Origin: a bacterium
GTDB taxonomy: Bacteria > Hydrothermota > UBA3073 > JACQXS01 > JAGMCI01
NCBI GenBank assembly: GCA_030018315.1
Contig: JASEGA010000013.1
Span: forward strand, 1 to 55,756
DNA: 55,756 nucleotides
Direction of reading: 5' to 3'
Shown here: positions 39,983 through 48,297 of the stretch, piece after piece
Position numbering within the stretch: position 1 is the first letter of the stretch
Layout: each line of letters opens with the position of its first letter
Notes under the pieces: model-generated
Told to the model about the DNA's origin: nothing
Seen by the model: only the letters and a program-made list of their open reading frames with translations
The model's database searches: none
Translations under genes and position numbers: made by a program

Positions 39983-41091
39983 GAATAGGAATAAATTTAT
40001 TATCTGAGTCAACTAAAAGTATGGGACCTCGTGTTTATGCTGAAAATTTAATAAAATGGTTAGCAAAATTTGATAGCAAAAATGAATATTATATATTTTT
40101 AAGCAAGGGAAATTTTAAGAATTATTATGTAAGCAAAAAAAATTTCAAATTTATATCAATTGGTGTACCAAATACAAACCCTATAATTAGAAGACTTATG
40201 GAACAATTATTAGTGCCTTTATTAGCTCAAAAATATAAAATTGATTTATGCCATTCGATAAATAATGTAATGCCAATTTTTTTTCAAACTAATTCAATAC
40301 TTACTATCCACGATGTAACATCGTTTGTATTAGGTAAGCGATTTAGTAAATTAAAAATTTTTTTTCTTAAAAAATTAGTGCCCTATTCAGCAAAATTAGC
40401 AAAGAAGATTATTACTGTTTCCAATAGTAGCAAAGAAGAAATAATTAAGTATTGTAGTGTGAATGGATGGAAAATAAAAGTAATATATAATGGAGTATCT
40501 AATATATTTAATCTGGAAACAGGAGGTTGTGAGAAATGGGAGAAATATAAGCCTTATATTTTATATGTTGGAACGATTGAGCCAGGTAAAAATGTAATTT
40601 CTATTATTGATGCTTTTTATAAAATTCAAAGAATACATCAAGAATATAAATTAATTTTAGCGGGTAGAAAGGGTTGGTTATATCATAATGTATTAAGAAG
40701 AGTTTTTGAGCTTTCATTAAACGATAAGGTTATCTTTATAGAAAAAATTGATAAAAATTATTTACCCTCATTATATAGGTGCGCGGATGTTTTCATTTTT
40801 CCTTCATTTCATGAAGGTTTTGGATTACCAATACTTGAAGCCATGGCATGTGGAACCCCAGTCATCACTTCAAATACCTCTGCACTTTCGGAAGTGGCAG
40901 GTAATGCCGCCGTTTTGGTTGACCCTTATAACGTAAAGGACATTGTAGATGCAATCCAGAAAGTACTCACTTGCACGCAATTTAGGGAAGAATTAGTTGC
41001 CAAAGGACTTGAAAGAATTAAACTATTTTCATGGGAAAAATGTGCAAAAGAAACATTAAAAGTATATGAAGAAGTTTATAATGAAAAATGA
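39979..41091 (+). CDS. GT4 family glycosyltransferase, compositionally mosaic
   Basis: A 370-residue GT-B enzyme with SMGPRVYAENLIKWL, ILTIHDVTSFVLG, the donor domain start YILYVGTIEPGKNVISIIDA and HEGFGLPILEAMACGTPVIT, then SNTSALSEVAGNAAVLVDPY. About the first 800 bases are AT-rich like wzy and wzx; from about 40800, at the conserved E-x7-E segment, the DNA turns clearly richer in G+C (16 of 60 in 40741-40800, 29 of 60 in 40861-40920). The protein remains intact. The simplest explanation is a recombination junction within the gene, so the donor-binding half may come from the older locus. Confidence 0.9.
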   Translation: MRIGINLLSESTKSMGPRVYAENLIKWLAKFDSKNEYYIFLSKGNFKNYYVSKKNFKFISIGVPNTNPIIRRLMEQLLVPLLAQKYKIDLCHSINNVMPIFFQTNSILTIHDVTSFVLGKRFSKLKIFFLKKLVPYSAKLAKKIITVSNSSKEEIIKYCSVNGWKIKVIYNGVSNIFNLETGGCEKWEKYKPYILYVGTIEPGKNVISIIDAFYKIQRIHQEYKLILAGRKGWLYHNVLRRVFELSLNDKVIFIEKIDKNYLPSLYRCADVFIFPSFHEGFGLPILEAMACGTPVITSNTSALSEVAGNAAVLVDPYNVKDIVDAIQKVLTCTQFREELVAKGLERIKLFSWEKCAKETLKVYEEVYNEK

Positions 41092-42563
41092 ATATTTTGA
41101 TGCTTAATCCACCATTTAAGGGGAGGTTTTCTCGTGAACAGAGGTCGCCAGCTATTACTAAGTCGGGTACCCTGTATTATCCAATGTGGCTGGCGTATGC
41201 TACAGGAGTGCTGGAAAAGGATGGATTTAATGTTAAACTTGTGGATGCACCTGCAGGCGGAATTGATGTGGATAATGTAATAAAGATTATACAAGAGTTT
41301 AAGCCAGAGCTTATAGTGATTGATACTTCTACCCCCAGTATTTATAATGACATCAAGATAGCAGAAAAACTTAAAGAAAGTCAACTCCAAACTACCAACT
41401 CCCAACCCTTAACTGTTTTAGTTGGTCCACATGTATCAGCTACTCCAGAAGAAACATTGAAGTTAAGTGATAAAATTGATATTGTATGTAGAGGTGAATA
41501 CGACTACACAATTAGAGATATAGCTGAAGAATTGCAAAATGCAAAATGCAAAATGCAAAATGCTTTTGATAAGATTCAAGGAATAAGTTTTAGAAATGGA
41601 AAAGAAATAATTCATAATCCTGATAGACCGTTCATTGAAAACTTGGATGAAATTCCATTTGTATCACAGGTCTATAAAAGGCAGCTTGATTATACAAAAT
41701 ACTTCTACGCACACTCACAGTACCCAATTGTGACAATTGTAGGGGGAAGGGGATGCCCGCATAGGTGTATTTATTGCGTGTACCCACAGACTTTTAGTGG
41801 GAGGAAATTGAGATTTAGAAGTGTTAAAAATATAGTTGATGAGTTGGAATTTATTAGTAAAGAATTCAAGGAAGTTAGAGAGATTATGTTTGAAGACGAT
41901 ACATTGACTGTGAATCGGAAGAGGTGTAAAGAGGTTTGTAAAGCCATAATTGAACGCAAACTTAATATTAGATGGTCGTGTAATTCGAGGGCAGATGTAG
42001 ATTTTGAGACACTTAAAGTTATGAAAGAAGCTGGATGTAGGCTGATGTGCGTCGGATTTGAGACAGGGGAACAGAAAATACTTGATAATATGAAAAAAGG
42101 GATAAGGCTCGAGATAATGAGACAATTTATGAATGACGCGAAAAGGATTGGAATACTTATTCATGGATGCTTTATGGTTGGTAATCCGGGTGAAACAAAA
42201 GAGACTATGGAAAAGACGATGAAGTTTGCTAAAGAGTTGAATCCAGATACGGCACAGTTTTTCCCAATAATGGTATACCCGGGAACAGAAATATACGAAT
42301 GGGTAAAAAAGGAAGGTTATCTTATAACTGATGATTATAGTAGATGGCTTACAAATGACGGACTGCATAACTGCGTAGTGGATTTTCCGGAACTTAAGAG
42401 TAAAGAACTGGTTGAATTCTGTGATAGAGCAAGAAGAGAGTTTTACATTAGACTATCTTATATTGTAAGAAAGGCGGTGCAGGTGGTTAAAAGTCCTAAA
42501 GAAGGAAAAAGGGTAGTTAAAGCAGCGAAAACTTTTGCTAAATACCTAATATCTTTTAAATGA
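41088..42563 (+). CDS. Radical SAM protein with B12-binding-type N-terminus
   Basis: A 491-residue enzyme of the BchE/HpnR type. The first 150 residues form a cobalamin-binding-like domain (MNILMLNPPFKGR, VLEKDGFNVKLVDAP, GPHVSATPEETL); the radical SAM cluster is C223-x3-C227-x2-C230 (GGRGCPHRCIYCVYP). MFEDDTLTVNRKRCKEVC, CRLMCVGFETGEQKIL and the late AQFFPIMVYPGTEIYEW follow. Two low-complexity stretches lie near 97-109 (ESQLQTTNSQPLT) and 149-160 (LQNAKCKMQNAF), encoded by short repeated words. The reaction is unknown; in capsule loci such enzymes may methylate or rearrange sugars or lipids. Confidence 0.88.
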   Translation: MNILMLNPPFKGRFSREQRSPAITKSGTLYYPMWLAYATGVLEKDGFNVKLVDAPAGGIDVDNVIKIIQEFKPELIVIDTSTPSIYNDIKIAEKLKESQLQTTNSQPLTVLVGPHVSATPEETLKLSDKIDIVCRGEYDYTIRDIAEELQNAKCKMQNAFDKIQGISFRNGKEIIHNPDRPFIENLDEIPFVSQVYKRQLDYTKYFYAHSQYPIVTIVGGRGCPHRCIYCVYPQTFSGRKLRFRSVKNIVDELEFISKEFKEVREIMFEDDTLTVNRKRCKEVCKAIIERKLNIRWSCNSRADVDFETLKVMKEAGCRLMCVGFETGEQKILDNMKKGIRLEIMRQFMNDAKRIGILIHGCFMVGNPGETKETMEKTMKFAKELNPDTAQFFPIMVYPGTEIYEWVKKEGYLITDDYSRWLTNDGLHNCVVDFPELKSKELVEFCDRARREFYIRLSYIVRKAVQVVKSPKEGKRVVKAAKTFAKYLISFK

Positions 42564-42564
42564 A

Positions 42565-42597
42565 AGTCATTGCAAGCGTAAACGAAACAACCTCATT
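42565..42597. repeat. Degenerate dispersed palindromic repeat
   Basis: GTCATTGCAAGCGTAAACGA and the AACAACCTCA after it are a worn copy of the unit seen cleanly at 49302-49331. It fills the short gap between the radical SAM and GT2 genes. Confidence 0.55.
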
Positions 42598-42600
42598 AGG

Positions 42601-43833
42601 ATGAAAGTTATTTTATTCTTATCTATTGGAATACTGTGTTATGTGTATATAGGCTATCCATTATTATTACTTATTATTTCTAAGATAAAGCCAAAATTGT
42701 ATAAAAAGGATGAGTCATTGTTACCCTCTGTATCACTTATTATTCCTGCCTATAATGAGGAAAAAGTGATAAAAAAAAAGATTAAAAATAGCTTGGAGCT
42801 TGATTATCAAGGTAAACTTGATATAATTATTGCTTCCGATGGGTCTGAAGATAAAACAGTAGAGATTGCAGAAAAATTTAATAAAATTAAAGTTAAAAAA
42901 TTCAACCAAAGAAGAGGAAAGATGGCTACATTAAATGAAACAGTAAAGGATGTGGAGAGTGAAATTATTGTACTTACTGATGCTAATGCTATGTTTGAGA
43001 AAGATGCTATAAAGAAACTGGTGCGCGACTTCAAAGATGAAAGTGTAGGTTGTGTATGTGGGGTTAAAAGTGTAAAAAAAGATGGTAAAATAGGAAAATA
43101 TGAGGGACTCTACTGGAAACTGGAAAAGTTTTTGAAAGAGAAAGAGAGTAAAATTGGGTCATGTGTTGCAGATGGCTCGATATATGCAGTAAGAAGAAAA
43201 CTTTACCCATTCCCGAAAGAGGATAGGATTATAATGGATGATTTAGCAGTCTCATTAGCAGTTATAAATAATGGATACAGGAGTGTACTTGAAAAAGAAG
43301 CAGTTGCATATGAGACAGCATCAGTAAATATTTTTGATGAGTTCAGAAGAAAAGTACGGATAATGGAAGGTGCTATTACATCTATAATTGATTACGGAAT
43401 AAAAAAAACTGCGCTACAAATTGTGTCGCATAAGATACTACGATGGGCTGGAGGAGTATTTATGATTGCAGCACTTATTTCAAATATATTTACTTATGGG
43501 ACTTTTTATAGTATATTATTATTACTGCAAATGTGTTTTTATAGCTTTGCAGTTATTGGGTTTATATTTGAAATAAAAAGTGGTAGGGGCGTATTGCAAT
43601 ACGCCCCCCGTCATTCTGAGCAAAGCGAAGAATCTAAGATAAAAGAAGTATTTAGATTGCCATTTTACTTTTGTTTGACAAATAGTGCACAGATAGTAGG
43701 AGTTATTAAATACATAATAGGCGATAAAAAGCCGATATGGACGAAGATAGAAAGGGCAAAGTTAGAGGAGAAATTAAAAGATTGTCATTCTGATAATGAG
43801 CGTAGCGAAGGGGAAGAATCTATGGGATTATGA
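42601..43833 (+). CDS. GT2 glycosyltransferase carrying in-frame palindromic repeats
   Basis: A 410-residue membrane-anchored GT2. TM1 at 2-22, then VSLIIPAYNEEKVIKKKI, ASDGSEDKTVEIAEKF, TDANAMFEKDA (metal site) and MDDLAVSLAVINNGYRS, with helices near 285-325 and at the end. Near residue 330 the sequence GRGVLQYAPRHSEQSEESKI is encoded by a perfect 22-bp palindrome (43586-43607) followed by a CATTCTGAG-type repeat; the C-terminus CHSDNERSEGEESMGL comes from another copy. The catalytic region is intact. The next gene overlaps the stop (ATGA). Confidence 0.88.
   Translation: MKVILFLSIGILCYVYIGYPLLLLIISKIKPKLYKKDESLLPSVSLIIPAYNEEKVIKKKIKNSLELDYQGKLDIIIASDGSEDKTVEIAEKFNKIKVKKFNQRRGKMATLNETVKDVESEIIVLTDANAMFEKDAIKKLVRDFKDESVGCVCGVKSVKKDGKIGKYEGLYWKLEKFLKEKESKIGSCVADGSIYAVRRKLYPFPKEDRIIMDDLAVSLAVINNGYRSVLEKEAVAYETASVNIFDEFRRKVRIMEGAITSIIDYGIKKTALQIVSHKILRWAGGVFMIAALISNIFTYGTFYSILLLLQMCFYSFAVIGFIFEIKSGRGVLQYAPRHSEQSEESKIKEVFRLPFYFCLTNSAQIVGVIKYIIGDKKPIWTKIERAKLEEKLKDCHSDNERSEGEESMGL
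43586..43635. repeat. Perfect 22-bp palindrome plus CATTCTGAG-type repeat inside a coding region
   Basis: GGGGCGTATTG (43586-43596) is followed directly by its reverse complement CAATACGCCCC (43597-43607); from 43610 comes GTCATTCTGAGCAAAGCGAA and then GAATCT, a repeat with ATTCT/AGAAT arms. Together they encode about 16 residues of the GT2 protein without breaking the frame. Confidence 0.85.
43784..43821. repeat. Second CATTCTGA-type repeat, at the 3' end of the GT2 gene
   Basis: GTCATTCTGATAATGAGCGT, then AGCGAAGGGGAAGAATCT: the same unit as at 43610-43635 with small insertions. It encodes the last residues of the GT2 protein (HSDNERSEGEES). Confidence 0.75.
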
Positions 43834-45218
43834 GAAAGAAGAGTGATATCATATTATTTTTGGCACCTATTATTTTAGATGCTATTTCCATTTTTATAGC
43901 TTTTATCTTAGCCTACTTAATAAGGTTTTATTCAAGGCTAATTCCAATTACCAAAGGAATACCTGCAATCGGACCTTATTTATCAATGGCTGTGTTTGCT
44001 ATGGTGGTATGGATTGCTATATTATATCTGTCAAAAGTTTATGACACAAAAAAGGTGAGGTCAGTAGTGGACGAAACTTACGAAGTTATTAAGGGAATAA
44101 TTATAGGAACAGTTATTGTGCTTGCACCCATTTTCTTTTATAGAGAGTTCTTGTTCTCAAGAGTTACTATTTTACTTGCTTGTATCATTAGTGGCGTATT
44201 AATCATGAGTGGAAAGGGAATTATTAGGGTTGTAAAGATGGCTTTGTACCGTAAAGGGATAGCAGTGCATAATGCATGTATAGTTGGGGGAGGGAATAGA
44301 GCAAAGGAGGTAATTGAAAGATTTAAGAAAAATCCAATCACTGGATATAGACTTGTAGGCAAGATTACAGAAAGAGAAGATGGAAATGACCTACCTATAC
44401 TTGGTAATCTTTTTCAAATACGAGAAATAATAGAAAAGAATAAAATAGATACACTAATACTTACTTTCCCTTTGTCTGAACATAAGAAAGCAGCTAAAAT
44501 ACTTCTTAGATGCAATGGATTACCAGTTGACCTGAAGTTTGTACCAGACCCTTACGAACTGCTGACATCAAAGATTGAGTATTACGACTTGGATGGATTT
44601 ACTATGCTCGGAATTAAGGAGTTTGCATTAACATACTGGAATGCATTAACAAAGAGAATTTTTGATGTTGTCGTTACAAGTATACTCCTCATTATATTAG
44701 CACCTCTTACACTTGTGATTTCAATAATTATAAAACTGTCTTCAAAAGGACCTTTATTTTATCGGCAGAAAAGAATTGGAAAAGATGAGAAAGTGTTTGA
44801 GATACTTAAGTTTAGAAGTATGGAGATGAATGCGGAAGAAACTACAGGACCTGTATTCGCTACCGCTAACGATGCGAGGACTACAAATATTGGTAGAGTG
44901 ATTAGAAGATGGGGAATAGATGAGATTCCACAGCTTATCAATGTGATTAAAGGACAGATGAGCCTCGTCGGCCCTAGACCTGAAAGACCGGAGTTTGTCG
45001 AAAAATTTAGTGAAGAGATATCAAGGTATCTTGAACGCCATAGAGTTAGACCAGGAATTACGGGATGGGCACAAGTCAATGGACTACGTGGAAATAGTTC
45101 AATTAAGGAAAGGGTGGAATATGACTTATATTATATAGAAAATTGGTCACTCGGGTTTGATATAAAAATACTGTTGACAACACTCAGTGCCATCATTAGA
45201 GGTGAAAACGCATATTAG
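43830..45218 (+). CDS. Polyprenyl glycosylphosphotransferase (WbaP/WcaJ type)
   Basis: A 462-residue enzyme that places the first sugar-1-phosphate on undecaprenyl phosphate. The N-terminal part has four to five TM helices and a CoA-binding-like region (IVGGGNRAKEVIERF). After the helix DVVVTSILLIILAPLTLVIS come the catalytic blocks: GPLFYRQKRIGKDEKVFEIL, FRSM, WGIDEIPQLINVIKGQMSLV with GPRPERPEF, and RHRVRPGITGWAQVNGLRG. All expected motifs for the family are present. This is the initiating step of the capsule pathway, encoded near its end. Confidence 0.93.
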   Translation: MRKKSDIILFLAPIILDAISIFIAFILAYLIRFYSRLIPITKGIPAIGPYLSMAVFAMVVWIAILYLSKVYDTKKVRSVVDETYEVIKGIIIGTVIVLAPIFFYREFLFSRVTILLACIISGVLIMSGKGIIRVVKMALYRKGIAVHNACIVGGGNRAKEVIERFKKNPITGYRLVGKITEREDGNDLPILGNLFQIREIIEKNKIDTLILTFPLSEHKKAAKILLRCNGLPVDLKFVPDPYELLTSKIEYYDLDGFTMLGIKEFALTYWNALTKRIFDVVVTSILLIILAPLTLVISIIIKLSSKGPLFYRQKRIGKDEKVFEILKFRSMEMNAEETTGPVFATANDARTTNIGRVIRRWGIDEIPQLINVIKGQMSLVGPRPERPEFVEKFSEEISRYLERHRVRPGITGWAQVNGLRGNSSIKERVEYDLYYIENWSLGFDIKILLTTLSAIIRGENAY

Positions 45219-45273
45219 TGTTATTTAGTGTTATAATGAAGAGTAGATTTTATTCGGCTAATTCGTTTACACA

Positions 45274-46785
45274 ATGATTATAACTTTATATATTTTTTTA
45301 ACAGCTACAAATTTGCAACTATACAAGTTTGAGGATGAATTAGATTCAAGACATATAAATTGGGTATATGCAAAGATTGAACGAATAAGTGTAAGAACTG
45401 GAAATTTGTCGTGTTATAGCTTGCCACTGTCAAAAGGAGAGATAGAAACTATACTGAATGAGTTTAAACAAAAAGATGAGAATGATACGGGCATGCGCCC
45501 GTTTGATATGCAGATGATTGAGACTTTGGAAAAAGAGATTGAGTGCAGAAAAGTGAATAATAAAAATATTCTATTGGGTGCAGATTTAGGTGGAAAAGGG
45601 TGGGGCGCCCCTAGCGGGGAAAGAGAATTTTTCTCTTGCCTCAGCCCATGGGTGCAGGTAGAGGTTGGTAATATCTTTTATGGATATAATAAGACTACGA
45701 TATTTAATGAACAAAGAAAATTAAAGGACCCTATTCCATACTATGACCCAGATATACAACCAGATTTTATCCTGCATAACTGGGAACAGGCACCAGTTGT
45801 TGGAGAAAAAGAGGTGCTTGAAGTCAAAGCAGATAGGGCTTATGGAGTGTTTAATCTATCATCTATTAGGGTTGAAATTGGCAAGGATAAAGTTAGGTGG
45901 GGACCAGGATGTAGGGGAACACTATTTATTTCAGGGTTCTCATCACCTATAGATTTCGTGTACAACATAAAGACAAAAATTGGTAGTATTAGCTTATATG
46001 CGTTTAATGCTGGAATTCAAGACTCACTTGAATTAAAACGAATGTCGGCACAAAGGGTGGAGATTTGCTTGCACAAGAAAATGATAATCGGAATATCAGA
46101 AGGAGTATTGCACACGAAGGAGGACATATTTAAATACTTTAACCCACTTGGTCTTTATTACATTACTGAACGAAGAGGAAGGAGTGGAGACGATAATTTG
46201 ATGGCGACTGTGGATATTAGTATAGTCCCAAAAAGGGGGACTAAAATTTACTTCGAATTCCTTAACGATGACTATGTAATTTGGTCAAAAGAAGTGCAGC
46301 CCAGCCTTTACGGTATACTTGGAGGATTATACTTTGCAATGCCAAAGAGTGATTTGAGAATTGAAGCTACTTATGTAAATAGATGGACATATGCACATAG
46401 GTCAGGTATAACACATTGGACATATGGAGGTATTCCGCTCGGATTTTGGGCAGGCTCAGATGTTATTGATTTATATTTAGAGTATATAAGATGGCTATCT
46501 GCTATTCATGGAGTTTCCATAAGTTATGAAAATTTAGCTCACGGTGAAGGAAAATTAGAGATACCGTGGGAATGGGAAAAAGAAGAGTTCCCGAATGCGA
46601 GAGGGATGAAGTCACCTACAGAATGTCCTGATAGAAGGAACATATTAGGAGTTAAAGCATTCTTAAATGGCTCAAAATTATCTATATCTGGTGGAATATG
46701 GGGAAGTATAATTAAAAATTATTGGAATTCAGACAAATCAGTTACGCAGGTGAGAGCTAAACTGGCAATAAATGTTTTTATCTAA
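45274..46785 (+). CDS. Wzi-like outer-membrane capsule-assembly protein
   Basis: A 503-residue protein with a short signal-like start (IITLYIFLTATNLQLY) and a beta-rich body. IGKDKVRWGPGCRGTLFISG with SSPIDFVYNI matches the Wzi-family box (K-x-R-W-G-P-G), and TYVNRWTYAHRSGITHWTYG near residue 370 fits later strands. Wzi is an outer-membrane barrel/lectin that anchors capsule. The N-terminal 100 residues, including a short Gly/Pro-rich segment (GWGAPSGER), are less typical. The TAATTCGTTTACACAA before the start resembles the sequence before the GT4 at 14568. Confidence 0.78.
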   Translation: MIITLYIFLTATNLQLYKFEDELDSRHINWVYAKIERISVRTGNLSCYSLPLSKGEIETILNEFKQKDENDTGMRPFDMQMIETLEKEIECRKVNNKNILLGADLGGKGWGAPSGEREFFSCLSPWVQVEVGNIFYGYNKTTIFNEQRKLKDPIPYYDPDIQPDFILHNWEQAPVVGEKEVLEVKADRAYGVFNLSSIRVEIGKDKVRWGPGCRGTLFISGFSSPIDFVYNIKTKIGSISLYAFNAGIQDSLELKRMSAQRVEICLHKKMIIGISEGVLHTKEDIFKYFNPLGLYYITERRGRSGDDNLMATVDISIVPKRGTKIYFEFLNDDYVIWSKEVQPSLYGILGGLYFAMPKSDLRIEATYVNRWTYAHRSGITHWTYGGIPLGFWAGSDVIDLYLEYIRWLSAIHGVSISYENLAHGEGKLEIPWEWEKEEFPNARGMKSPTECPDRRNILGVKAFLNGSKLSISGGIWGSIIKNYWNSDKSVTQVRAKLAINVFI

Positions 46786-46812
46786 ATTTGTAATTTGTAA
46801 TTAGTATTAACT

Positions 46813-47739
46813 ATGTCTAATATACTTGTTACAGGCGGTGCCGGATTTATTGGGTCAAATCTGGTACACGAACTTATAAAACAGGGTGAGAAAGTAGTAG
46901 TAATAGATGACTTATCTCAAGGAAAACTTGAAAACTTACACAAGAAGGCTAAATTTTATAAGCTAAAAGTTGAAGACACAGGTATTTTTCAGATTGTTAA
47001 ACAGGAAAAAATAGATTATATATTCCACCTCGCCGCCCAAATAGATGTTAGGAAATCCTTCTCTAATCCTATACTTGATGCTAAGTCAAATATTATCGGG
47101 ACAATAAATATACTACAAGCCGCCAAGGAGGCAGGAGTTAGGAAGTTCATATTCGCATCTTCAGGAGGTGTTATTTACGGAGATACCAACAAGCAAGCAA
47201 CGGAGGAAGTAGAAACAAAACCATCCTCACCTTATGGAATATCTAAACTTGTAGGCGAAAAGTATTTAGAGTTATACGGCAAAGAATACGGCATTAAGTA
47301 TACAATTATCAGGTATGCAAATGTATATGGACAGAGACAGAATCCGGATGGTGAGGCAGGAGTTGTAGCTATATTTACAAAACAAATGCTTAATAACAAG
47401 CAATGTACCATTTATGGGTTTGGAAAAATGATTAGAGATTATGTATATGTGAAAGATGCAGTTGATGCTACTATACTTGCTATGAATAAAGGAGAGAATG
47501 AAATATTTAATATAGGGACAGGTAGACCTACTTCAGTTAATGAACTATTCTCAATTATGAAAGAGATTACTAAATATTCAATTACACCTTTGTATAAGCC
47601 AAAGAGAAGAGGAGAGCTGGATAGAAGCATTTTAGATTGTAGGAAAGCAGAAAAGTTGCTCAAATGGAAACCAAGGGTAACATTAGAAGAAGGCATTAGA
47701 CAAACCATAAACTGGTTCAAGAACTATAAAAATATTTAA
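46813..47739 (+). CDS. UDP-glucose 4-epimerase-like SDR
   Basis: A 308-residue SDR. It shows the NAD loop VTGGAGFIGSNLVHELI at 6-22, VVIDDLSQGKLENL, FHLAAQIDVRKSF, the active site SSGGVIYGD and SPYGISKLVGE (YxxxK), then RYANVYGQRQNPDGEAGVVA and RDYVYVKDAVDA. This fits GalE/UDP-N-acetylglucosamine 4-epimerase-like enzymes. It supplies an epimerised NDP-sugar to the glycosyltransferases above; the exact sugar is not decided by the sequence. Confidence 0.9.
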   Translation: MSNILVTGGAGFIGSNLVHELIKQGEKVVVIDDLSQGKLENLHKKAKFYKLKVEDTGIFQIVKQEKIDYIFHLAAQIDVRKSFSNPILDAKSNIIGTINILQAAKEAGVRKFIFASSGGVIYGDTNKQATEEVETKPSSPYGISKLVGEKYLELYGKEYGIKYTIIRYANVYGQRQNPDGEAGVVAIFTKQMLNNKQCTIYGFGKMIRDYVYVKDAVDATILAMNKGENEIFNIGTGRPTSVNELFSIMKEITKYSITPLYKPKRRGELDRSILDCRKAEKLLKWKPRVTLEEGIRQTINWFKNYKNI

Positions 47740-47792
47740 TCTGTGTAATCTGTGTCATATGCAACCTGAGTTTATAATTTTGCATTTTTGAA

Positions 47793-48223
47793 ATGATAAA
47801 GTTTATAACTTTTGCTATAATTCTACTTTTTTATCCCTTTTGTTTGGACGCAGGGACTTCTGAGGCTGAGGTGCTTTTTCTTATAATATACCCCGGAGCA
47901 AGACCAGTTGGAATGGGCGCTGCATTTTGGCTACCCGGGCTTTATCCGGGAATGTATTACAATTTCTTAGGTTATGTTCATCCAATCAACCAAGGGGCTA
48001 TTGGAGGACATATTATTTACTTCACCACAGGAGAAACTGTTGGCGTAGATGAATATGGACATGAAATTGGGAGGTGGAGAACATGGGATGCTTCAGTAAA
48101 GGTCTCATAACAAAATATAGGTCCAAATATTAAGTATATAAAAGTAGGAAAAGTAGACCCATTGCCATGCTTATTAAGAGGCGGAATTGCGTGGTATCTA
48201 TTTCATATTAAATATGATTTGTA
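47793..48223 (+). pseudogene. PorV/PorQ-like protein, deleted and interrupted remnant
   Basis: A signal peptide (IKFITFAIILLFYPFCLDAG) is followed by a PorV-like GARPVGMGAAFWLP and IGGHIIYFTTGE, but the total before the stop at 48110 is only 105 residues. The same frame continues QNIGPNIKYIKVG, then VDPLPCLLRGGIAWYLF and a second stop at 48223. Normal PorV-type barrels are about 300 residues or more, so there is both a nonsense codon and a large deletion. It resembles the broken gene at 1159-2501. Confidence 0.65.
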
Positions 48224-48297
48224 GCTTATTCGTGACATATGCAGTTATATTTTTGATATTTGATATTTAATTTTTGATTTTATTAAAGGGGGGTATT

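Noticed and set aside
41534-41565. Tandem GCAAAAT units resembling a small repeat array
   Set aside because: The units are only 7 bases with no spacers and lie in an open reading frame, so this is not a CRISPR array.
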